From NCBI GenBank assembly GCA_038326325.1, contig JBBQJW010000002.1, positions 1 to 64,000 of the forward strand: a stretch of DNA of 64,000 nt, in the 5' to 3' direction. Source of the DNA: UBA10324 sp038326325 (GTDB taxonomy: Bacteria > Bacteroidota > Bacteroidia > Chitinophagales > UBA10324). Shown here piece after piece: positions 54,646 through 61,438 of the stretch; the stretch's first letter is position 1, and every line of letters begins with the position of its first letter. The translations under genes were made by a program, and so were the position numbers. A model generated the notes under the pieces. That model did no database searches. It saw only the letters and a list, made by a program, of their open reading frames with translations, and was not told where the DNA came from.

Positions 54646-54996
54646 TTAAACTTGCTTCCCGTTGTCTGGTTTCTTTTCAATATCTTCTACTTCCTTTATA
54701 AAATTTGTAACATGAGTATCGCTGGTAGGACCGTATCCATCCGTCAAAGTTCCGCGCTCTCCATTCACTGTTTCAATTACATATAAAATAGAATTGTCTT
54801 GCGGATCAGATTCGCCTTCGAAGCGATAGAAATTTACCACTTTAACTTCTTGTGGCTTATAAACTCTTTGGGTGGTTAAAGATTTTAATCCTTTAACGGT
54901 AGCTTTAAATTGAGTTGAGAAACCCTGTTTCTCCAACATGTTTGTGCATGAAACTAAAGTTCTTAAATCTTCTTTTGTGTTTTGAATGCTATTCAT
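54646..54996 (-). CDS. Paralogue of the small 'PRPP synthetase-like' protein
   Basis: A 116-residue soluble protein related to the one at 3195-3506: both have FYRFEG followed by a short acidic linker and a strand (SILYVIE / EIVYAIS), then GTL.DGYG / GVLVSAYG, and both begin with a helix carrying a cysteine. PRPP-synthetase motifs are absent. Function unknown. It belongs to the stress-gene run with DUF2007 downstream in the sequence order. Confidence 0.65.
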   Translation of the reverse strand: MNSIQNTKEDLRTLVSCTNMLEKQGFSTQFKATVKGLKSLTTQRVYKPQEVKVVNFYRFEGESDPQDNSILYVIETVNGERGTLTDGYGPTSDTHVTNFIKEVEDIEKKPDNGKQV

Positions 54997-55106
54997 GATT
55001 TATCTTTTAAACTTATCTATTTTTTTCAAAATAATCAAGGCAGAGTTTGTTTTAATTTTATTTTTTAAGAGGAAAGTGTTACAGTTTCTTAATTTATGAA
55101 GGAACA

Positions 55107-55310
55107 TTATTTAGAAATAATTTCTTTCGCCTTTAATAAATCTCGGGCAAATATTTTTAATTCAACTCCGCCGAGCGGATTTACTCCGACTACATTTTCA
55201 TCTTCCAGAAAAGATTCAACTTCCTCATCACGCAATTTAATTTGAGCGAATTGCGCGTTAGTGAAATCGTTATATACTTCTAGAATAATTATTTCTTCAT
55301 TGTTATTCAT
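55107..55310 (-). CDS. DUF2007 putative signal-transducing protein
   Basis: A 67-residue ferredoxin-like-fold protein: IIILEVYNDFTNAQFAQIKL is strand plus helix, then LEDENVVGVNPLGGVELKIF and a terminal DLLKAKEIISK helix. This is the DUF2007 pattern (also seen fused to zinc ribbons elsewhere). No metal ligands are present here. It starts 10 bp after the stop of the upstream gene at 55321. Confidence 0.85.
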   Translation of the reverse strand: MNNNEEIIILEVYNDFTNAQFAQIKLRDEEVESFLEDENVVGVNPLGGVELKIFARDLLKAKEIISK

Positions 55311-55320
55311 AAAAAGGATT

Positions 55321-55749
55321 TTAGTAAGTACCGCTGTAAAAAAAAGTTGAAAATGGATTCAAAAATTTCCGAAAAGAATTTCCAATACTCCTGGTTGCTA
55401 TTTGTTCATGCATCATTAATACATATAAATCCCAACAATCGTTATAAACTTTTGTTTCTTCATCATTCAATGGATTTTTCAATAACTCATAGACCTCAGA
55501 GCGTTTCATTTTCGAAATTCTTTTTACTTCCTCTTTCGAAATTATTTTCGAAAGCATTTGAATCATTATCCGTTGAATTAAATAAATGCTCTTGTCTTCA
55601 GAAAGCCCTGCTGTTAATTCTCCACGAGTGTATCCTCTTAGCATCAGGAGGGATTCAAAAATTGTTAGCACTTGTGATTTCATTATTAATTTTAAAAGAC
55701 ATGAAATGTGCCAGTCGAGGGTTCGTTTATCTCTTGTCAGTTTCTCCAA
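55321..55749 (-). CDS. Helical hypothetical protein
   Basis: A 142-codon frame; the Met at 55683 (MKSQVLTIFESLLML) is the more likely start, giving 120 residues, because the first 22 residues look unlike the rest. Nearly all helix, with a basic SKEEVKRISKMKRSEVYELL segment that might bind nucleic acid. No family recognised. It is directly upstream of the DUF2007 gene on the same strand. Confidence 0.5.
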   Translation of the reverse strand: MEKLTRDKRTLDWHISCLLKLIMKSQVLTIFESLLMLRGYTRGELTAGLSEDKSIYLIQRIMIQMLSKIISKEEVKRISKMKRSEVYELLKNPLNDEETKVYNDCWDLYVLMMHEQIATRSIGNSFRKFLNPFSTFFYSGTY

Positions 55750-55984
55750 TGAGAATATCTACAAGAAGTTTTTTGAATGAGCTATCAATCTCATTCACGG
55801 GGAATTATTTCAACATTCAGTAAAGTTTGTTCAACAGTTTTTATTCATAAACAAATTGAAATCAAGTTTTAATTGATAGATCTTTTTCTTATTACGAAGC
55901 TGAAACATATTTTAAGAATTGTGTAATGGTTTCCGATATGAATGGAATCAACTTTGATAGATTCAATTTTCTAAAAACAGATTT

Positions 55985-56200
55985 ATGAAAACTTTAGGAG
56001 GAATTCTCATCGCACTTGGAATTGTTATGATGCTCATAACCGGTTTCAACTTTGTCACTCAAAAGAAAGTTGTTGATTTGGGACCGTTACAGGTAAATAA
56101 AGAAGAAAATCATCCGATTCAATGGTCGCCAATTGTTGGGGGCGTGTTATTAATTGGTGGGGTTATAGTACTTGTTACATCTAAGAAAAAAATGGCTTAA
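55985..56200 (+). CDS. Small two-helix membrane protein (DUF3185-like)
   Basis: A 71-residue protein. Helix 1 (about 4-22, GGILIALGIVMMLITGF), a conserved loop TQKKVVDLGPLQVNKEE, helix 2 (about 48-66, PIVGGVLLIGGVIVLV) and a basic tail. The VVDLGP.....E loop is typical of this small family in Bacteroidota. Function unknown. It precedes the OmpA gene by 35 bp in the same direction. Confidence 0.7.
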   Translation: MKTLGGILIALGIVMMLITGFNFVTQKKVVDLGPLQVNKEENHPIQWSPIVGGVLLIGGVIVLVTSKKKMA

Positions 56201-56235
56201 AAAATTAATAATTAAACTCCCAAAACTTCTTTAAT

Positions 56236-57015
56236 ATGAAATATTTGATTCTTTCAATCGGAATTATTTTTTGTTTTAATTCCTGTGTTCCTAAAAGGCA
56301 GTTAATAAGTGCACAAAGTCATATAAAAAATTTACAGAATGACAGTAGCGGAGCACACTTCCGCTTAAATGAATGTGATTTAAAACTTGTAGACTGTAAC
56401 AGTACTGTTTCAATGCTTCAAAAAGAAAAAGATATGATGCAGGGCGACTTGCAGGATCTTGCTTCGAGTTCTCAAATGACTATTAATGATCAGGCGAAAC
56501 GATTAAAAGATTTACAATCAATTATTCAATCGCAAAAAGATGTGATGAATAAACTAAAGAAAACTATTGCAGATGCTTTGGTGAATTTTAAACCTGATGA
56601 GTTAAGTGTTTACATTAAGGACGGAAAACTGTATGTTTCTCTTCAGGAAAAACTATTGTTTAAATCAGGAAGCGATGTGGTTGACCCAAAGGGAAAGGAA
56701 GCGCTTGCAACCTTAGCTTCAGTATTGAATAACAATCCTGATATCAATGTGTTGATTGAAGGTCATACTGATTCTATTCCCATCAAAGGAAAATTTCAGG
56801 ATAACTGGGCACTTAGTGTGGCGCGTTCCACATCTATTGTAAGACTTTTGACAAATGATTACAAAGTAGATTCGCACCGAATAACCGCCTCAGGTCGGGG
56901 AGAATTTTTCCCAATTCAGAGTAATTCAACAGAAGAGGGAAGGGCACACAATCGTCGCACAGAAATTATTTTAACCCCTGATTTTAACGAGTTATTTAAA
57001 TTGCTAAATCAATAA
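56236..57015 (+). CDS. OmpA-family lipoprotein
   Basis: A 259-residue envelope protein. Lipoprotein signal (MKYLILSIGIIF, lipobox FNSC, Cys about 17), a long coiled coil (about 25-120), and a C-terminal OmpA/MotB peptidoglycan-binding domain (about 135-250) with INVLIEGHTDSIPIKG, NWALSVARSTSIVRLL and the NRRTEIILTPD end. It should link the outer membrane to peptidoglycan. It precedes the Mla-type operon by about 50 bp and may be co-transcribed with it. Confidence 0.9.
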   Translation: MKYLILSIGIIFCFNSCVPKRQLISAQSHIKNLQNDSSGAHFRLNECDLKLVDCNSTVSMLQKEKDMMQGDLQDLASSSQMTINDQAKRLKDLQSIIQSQKDVMNKLKKTIADALVNFKPDELSVYIKDGKLYVSLQEKLLFKSGSDVVDPKGKEALATLASVLNNNPDINVLIEGHTDSIPIKGKFQDNWALSVARSTSIVRLLTNDYKVDSHRITASGRGEFFPIQSNSTEEGRAHNRRTEIILTPDFNELFKLLNQ

Positions 57016-57066
57016 AGTATTGGGAATCTTATTTGAAAGAAGAAATCAGTGACAAAAGTGTAACAT

Positions 57067-57861
57067 TTGATAAACTCTAACCGCAAACCTTATTTATTTT
57101 CAAAAGGAATCGATCAATACTTCGTTGACATTCATTCTGCTTTCAAATTCATGGGGCGCTTTTTCAAAGAAGCTTTTCAGAGCCCATTTGAATTCAAGGA
57201 AATAGTTAAACAGTGTTACGAGGTCGGATATAAATCTCTTCCACTAATTACACTTACTGGATTCGTAACAGGTATTGTTTTTACCAAGCAGTCACGACCA
57301 TCATTAGCAGCATTTGGAGCTTCATCTTGGTTGCCCTCTCTTATTGCTATTGCGTTGATTCGTGCGCTCGCTCCATTGGTCACTGCATTGATATGTGCTG
57401 GAAAAGTTGGTTCTAACATCGGTGCTGAATTGGGTTCCATGAAAGTGACTGAGCAGATTGATGCGATGGAAGTTTCTGCTGTCAATCCGTTTAAATTTTT
57501 AGTTGTCACAAGAGTTATTGCCACAACATGTATGATACCTGTCTTGATGTTGTATTGCGGGTTTGTCGGGCTGTTGGGTTCATATCTAAATGTGCACACA
57601 CATGAATTGACAAGCTTCGTTCGTTTCTTTCAAGCGGCATTTGCTGAGATAACTTTCTTGGATATTTTTTCTTCTGTGTTTAAATCATTTGTATTCGGAT
57701 TCACAATTGGAATTGTCGGATGTTATAAAGGATTCAACGCATCAAAAGGAACTCAGGGGGTAGGAATGGCGGCAAATGCAGCGGTGGTGCTTGCCATGTT
57801 TTTAATTTTTGTAGAAGAGATTGTGATAGTGCAGGTCATTAACTGGATAAGATATTTCTGA
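57067..57861 (+). CDS. mlaE: MlaE-type ABC transporter permease
   Basis: A 264-residue inner-membrane permease for phospholipid traffic between inner and outer membranes. Family motif: FVTGIVFTKQSRPSLAAFGA, RALAPLVTALICAGKVGSNI, GAELGSMKVTEQIDAMEVSA and NPFKFLVVTRVIA. The first possible codon is TTG at 57067 because an in-frame TAA (itself part of a GTGTAACA element) lies two codons before. An internal ATG at about residue 30 (MGRFFKEAF) is the alternative start. MlaF and MlaD genes follow at once. Confidence 0.92.
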   Translation: MINSNRKPYLFSKGIDQYFVDIHSAFKFMGRFFKEAFQSPFEFKEIVKQCYEVGYKSLPLITLTGFVTGIVFTKQSRPSLAAFGASSWLPSLIAIALIRALAPLVTALICAGKVGSNIGAELGSMKVTEQIDAMEVSAVNPFKFLVVTRVIATTCMIPVLMLYCGFVGLLGSYLNVHTHELTSFVRFFQAAFAEITFLDIFSSVFKSFVFGFTIGIVGCYKGFNASKGTQGVGMAANAAVVLAMFLIFVEEIVIVQVINWIRYF

Positions 57862-57865
57862 TAAA

Positions 57866-58642
57866 ATGGAAACGCAAAGTCATATAATAAATAAGCAGGA
57901 AACTGTGCTTTCAATTCACGGCCTTTATAAATCGTTTGGTGATTTAGATGTATTGAAAGGAGTGGACCTTGATGTCTTCAAAGGAGAAAATGTGGCGGTG
58001 CTTGGAAAATCGGGAAGCGGAAAATCGGTACTCATAAAAATAATTGTCGGACTGCTGACACAGGATAAAGGAACTGTAACAGTTCTTGGAAAAGAAGTAA
58101 GCAACTTAAATGAAAAGGAATTGCGCGACCTGCGATTGAAGATTGGATTCTCGTTTCAAAACAGTGCTTTATATGATAGCATGAGTGTTCGCGAAAATCT
58201 TGAATTTCCATTGGTGCGAAATGTAAAAAATTTAAGTTCTGAAGAAATTAATAAAGATGTGGAAGAAGTGCTGGAAGCAGTTGGTCTTTCGCGAACCATC
58301 AATCAGATGCCATCAGAACTTTCGGGCGGGCAGCGGAAAAGAATTGGTATCGCACGAACACTTATTCTGAAACCGGAAATCATGTTATATGATGAACCTA
58401 CTTCGGGGCTTGACCCTGTAACATCCATCGAAATAAATGAACTGATAGTTGAAGTGCAGAAGCGATACAACACAAGTTCCATCATCATCACACACGACCT
58501 CACATGCGCAAAGGCAACCAGCCAGCGTGTGGCAATGTTATTAGAGGGTAAATTTTTGAGACAAGGGACTTTCAGCGAGGTATTTGATACGGATAACGAA
58601 CAGATAAAAAGTTTTTACGATTACAACTTTATAAACGAATAA
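57866..58642 (+). CDS. mlaF: MlaF-type ABC transporter ATP-binding protein
   Basis: A 258-residue ATPase of the lipid-transport complex. Walker A GKSGSGKS (about 47-54), Q-loop FSFQNSALYDSMSV (a feature of MlaF), signature LSGGQRKR, Walker B IMLYDEPTSGLDPVT and switch histidine IITHDL. Four bp after mlaE and 1 bp before the MCE gene, so certainly one operon. A GAACTG-TAA-CAGTTC palindrome containing the iterated element lies in the coding sequence (58071-58085). Confidence 0.93.
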   Translation: METQSHIINKQETVLSIHGLYKSFGDLDVLKGVDLDVFKGENVAVLGKSGSGKSVLIKIIVGLLTQDKGTVTVLGKEVSNLNEKELRDLRLKIGFSFQNSALYDSMSVRENLEFPLVRNVKNLSSEEINKDVEEVLEAVGLSRTINQMPSELSGGQRKRIGIARTLILKPEIMLYDEPTSGLDPVTSIEINELIVEVQKRYNTSSIIITHDLTCAKATSQRVAMLLEGKFLRQGTFSEVFDTDNEQIKSFYDYNFINE

Positions 58643-58643
58643 A

Positions 58644-59591
58644 ATGCAACAAACAACTTCAAACAGACGCGCGGTTATTGTCGGTCTATTCATCTTTTTA
58701 GGAATCGTGTTTTTAATTTTGGGAATTCTCATAATAGGAAACCTGCACGAAACATTCGTGAAAAAAATTGTCGTGACAAGCGTGCTCGATGATGCAAACG
58801 GCTTGCAACAAGGAAATAATGTTTGGTTTTCGGGAGTGAAAATTGGAACAGTGAACAAACTCAGTTTTTTTGGCAGTTCGCAAGTGAAAATTGCAATGAA
58901 GATTGACGAAAAATCGCAGCAGTATATACGCAAGGATGCAAAAGTGAAAATCAGTACTGATGGATTGATAGGAAGTAAAATCATAATAATTTATGGAGGC
59001 ACATCGAAAGCGGGTGCTGTTATGGACGGTGATACACTTGGTATTGAAAAACTTTATAGCTCAGATGATATGATTGACACGCTGCAGGCGAACAATATTA
59101 ATTTACTTACAATCACTAAAAATTTAAAACTCATCACTCAAAAAATTGCTGACGGTCAAGGTTCTATTGGAAAACTAATGAACGACGAAACGCTCTACAA
59201 CAACATTGAAGCAACTTTACAATCACTGCAAAAGGCATCCGCAAAAGCAAACGAACTCACTAATTCGTTAGCCACCTTCGGAGCCAAACTCAACGAAAAA
59301 GGAACCCTTGCAAACGACCTTATTACAGACACTGTTCTCTTCAAATCGTTCAGTGTAACAGTTGCTCAGTTACAGAAGATTGCAGCTAATGCCGATTCGC
59401 TCAGTCTTAATTTAAAAAATGCAAGCAGCAACCCGAATAGTCCTATCGGTGTATTGTTACACGACGAGAAATCGGGTTCCTTACTTAAAACCACGATTGC
59501 CAATTTAGACAGCAGTACTTATAAACTGAACGAGGACCTTGAGGCACTGCAGCATAATTTTTTACTCAGAGGATATTTTAAGAAGAAATAA
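58644..59591 (+). CDS. mlaD: MlaD-type MCE protein
   Basis: A 315-residue periplasmic lipid-binding subunit. One N-terminal membrane helix (about 12-34), then the MCE domain (about 38-115: VTSVLDDANGLQQGNNVWFS, GVKIGTVNKLSFFG, KISTDGLIGSKIIIIYGG) and a long helical C-terminus (about 155-300) that may form a tube or bundle across the periplasm. MlaB, MlaC and MlaA homologues are not in the window, as is common in this phylum. Confidence 0.93.
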   Translation: MQQTTSNRRAVIVGLFIFLGIVFLILGILIIGNLHETFVKKIVVTSVLDDANGLQQGNNVWFSGVKIGTVNKLSFFGSSQVKIAMKIDEKSQQYIRKDAKVKISTDGLIGSKIIIIYGGTSKAGAVMDGDTLGIEKLYSSDDMIDTLQANNINLLTITKNLKLITQKIADGQGSIGKLMNDETLYNNIEATLQSLQKASAKANELTNSLATFGAKLNEKGTLANDLITDTVLFKSFSVTVAQLQKIAANADSLSLNLKNASSNPNSPIGVLLHDEKSGSLLKTTIANLDSSTYKLNEDLEALQHNFLLRGYFKKK

Positions 59592-59612
59592 AAAATTTAC
59601 GAAAGCGGAATC

Positions 59613-60251
59613 ATGAAAAACAAAATAGTTATTAATTTCATTGTTGTGTTATTGCTTGCATTAACTTTTGGGTGTATCAGTAAGCCGAATGAAAAAACAA
59701 ACGGAACCGACTCAACTCTCAATGCAAAGGACACAACTGTTACACCCGTTGAGGCTAAAAAAAGCGAAGAGCCACTTTGGGTAATTGACACTGCCGCTTC
59801 ATCTGTTAGTTTTACAATTACTAACTTCGGTAAGGATGTGAATGGAACTTTAGGCGGACTAAAAGGCACCATTCACTGGAACAGCGATGCACCTGAGAAA
59901 AGCAGCTTAGATGCTGGTGTAAGTGTAATAACCATAAACACTGGCGTAGAAAAACGAGATAAAGATTTGATGTTCGAAAAGTTTTTTAATCAGGCGCAGT
60001 TTCCTGAAATCATTTTTCATTCGGATAAAATCACGAAGACTGCAAGCGGCTATACTGCAACCGGGACACTTCGCATGAAAGGAAAATCACTCAGCCATGA
60101 AGTGCCATTTTCATTCGAACAAACTGGAGACAATGGAGTTTTTAAAAGCAACTTCACACTCAACCGCCACGATTACGCTATTGGAGGCGATGGACCAGTA
60201 ATGGGTGATAATGTAAATGTTACACTTAAGATTGCTGTGAAGAAACAGTAG
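59613..60251 (+). CDS. YceI-family lipoprotein
   Basis: A 212-residue protein with a lipoprotein signal (ALTFGC, Cys about 21), an S/T/K-rich linker and a YceI lipocalin-like barrel (about 50-212): WVIDTAASSVSFTITNFGK, GTIHWNSDAPEKSSLDAGVS, RDKDLMFEKFFNQAQFPEI and FTLNRHDYAIGGDGPVMGDN are all typical. The family binds polyisoprenoids or amphiphiles. Placed 21 bp after mlaD in the same direction, so probably read with the lipid-transport operon. Confidence 0.9.
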   Translation: MKNKIVINFIVVLLLALTFGCISKPNEKTNGTDSTLNAKDTTVTPVEAKKSEEPLWVIDTAASSVSFTITNFGKDVNGTLGGLKGTIHWNSDAPEKSSLDAGVSVITINTGVEKRDKDLMFEKFFNQAQFPEIIFHSDKITKTASGYTATGTLRMKGKSLSHEVPFSFEQTGDNGVFKSNFTLNRHDYAIGGDGPVMGDNVNVTLKIAVKKQ

Positions 60252-60327
60252 AGATATTATATTCCTTTTTGCAAACAACAATTGTGCTCCTTTATTTTCC
60301 ATTACAACAAGGTGTAACAGTTTACTC

Positions 60328-60699
60328 ATGAAAACAATATTGCTTTATATCCTTGCCATATTTTTAATTTTTGCAGGCATCAATCATTTTCTGAATGTTG
60401 ATTTTTACGAGCGCATAATGCCGCCGTACTTACCGTCTCACCTACTGCTCATTTATGTAAGTGGTTTGGCTGAAATTATTTGCGGTGCTTTATTATTTCC
60501 TATTACAACAAGAAGATTGGCTGCATGGCTCACCATTGTATTACTCATCGTTATTTTTCCGGCTAATATTCAAATGCTTGTGAATTATAAAAATGAGCAC
60601 AACCCATTGCTCTGGATTGCAGTGTTAAGATTGCCGTTTCAGTTTGTGTTGATATACTGGGCGTGGCTATTTGTACGACGAAAGAAATTTCTAAAATAA
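60328..60699 (+). CDS. DoxX-family membrane protein
   Basis: A 123-residue protein with four membrane helices (about 3-20, 40-60, 66-84, 97-115) and the DoxX-like pattern AIFLIFAGINHFLN, MPPYLP and GLAEIICGALLF. Members are linked to quinone or redox functions in some bacteria; here nothing more specific can be said. A GTGTAACAG element is placed 8 bp before the ATG. Confidence 0.82.
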   Translation: MKTILLYILAIFLIFAGINHFLNVDFYERIMPPYLPSHLLLIYVSGLAEIICGALLFPITTRRLAAWLTIVLLIVIFPANIQMLVNYKNEHNPLLWIAVLRLPFQFVLIYWAWLFVRRKKFLK

Positions 60700-60763
60700 G
60701 TGTTACAGTGCTGAATAGTTAAAATAAAAATCTTGCCTCTATAGCTATAGGGCGGGATGAAAA

Positions 60764-60771
60764 TACTTTTG
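60764..60771 (+). promoter_or_regulatory. Possible -7 element
   Basis: TACTTTTG fits TAnnTTTG and lies 6 bp before the ATG at 60777; the nearest upstream TTG (60733) is too far (28 bp). Weak support for transcription of the small frame that follows. Confidence 0.25.
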
Positions 60772-60776
60772 TAAAT

Positions 60777-61025
60777 ATGAAAACTAAATCAGGCGGCTCT
60801 GCATGTAATTACAGGGATCCATGCGCTTTCTATTCTGCGCGTGCTGCAAGCCAAAACTTTGATGCATTAGACCTCTTTCATAAATCAAAGGAGTTCAAAA
60901 TTATAAATGCCTGCAATGAGATTCGCACTCCGTACGACTTGTTTTCTTCTGTTTCTTTATTTAACTGCCATGATTTTAACTATTTTGATTTGACGAATGA
61001 TGTTTTCATTAAGCACTCTGCGTGA
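60777..61025 (+). CDS. Doubtful small protein
   Basis: An 82-codon frame with four cysteines (SACNYRDPCAFYSAR, NACNEIRTP, LFNCHDF). No family, signal peptide or helix recognised. It fills an otherwise empty gap; the coding status is uncertain. Confidence 0.28.
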   Translation: MKTKSGGSACNYRDPCAFYSARAASQNFDALDLFHKSKEFKIINACNEIRTPYDLFSSVSLFNCHDFNYFDLTNDVFIKHSA

Positions 61026-61438
61026 TAAGATGAGCCTGTTTCGTTTTTTATCTTCTGCTGTAATTGGATGTCTTTTACTTCTCTTCTTCGATAATTCTGA
61101 ATTGAAATGTTGTTTTTGAATACCAAGATACCTTGTGTCAGTTTGTGTCTGATTAGGTGGATGGATGTGGGTGTTGCTTTCTTTGAAAAGTTTGAAGTCG
61201 TGTTTGTATCCTTATTTATGCAAGAGGTCTATTAAAAAAAATAGAACCAAGCTTTTTCAACGGGAAGCAAAACCTCGTTTAGGGAAGCGAACCGAAAGAA
61301 TGTAAAAAGAGTTATTTAGATTTTAAAATACTTTGTTAAAATCAATAAAAGCTGCAAAGCACTTATACTTTGCAATAAAATAACAAAGGCAGCCGAAAAC
61401 CCGACCACCTTTGTCTTAAAGCTTTATTTAAAAATGTA
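61026..61438. other. Intergenic stretch between convergent genes
   Basis: About 410 bp. No convincing gene. A weak hairpin (ACAAAGG / CCTTTGT, about 61383-61415, with imperfect middle pairs and a TTATTTT end on the minus strand) may terminate the T9SS gene at 61439. The remainder is featureless. Confidence 0.4.
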
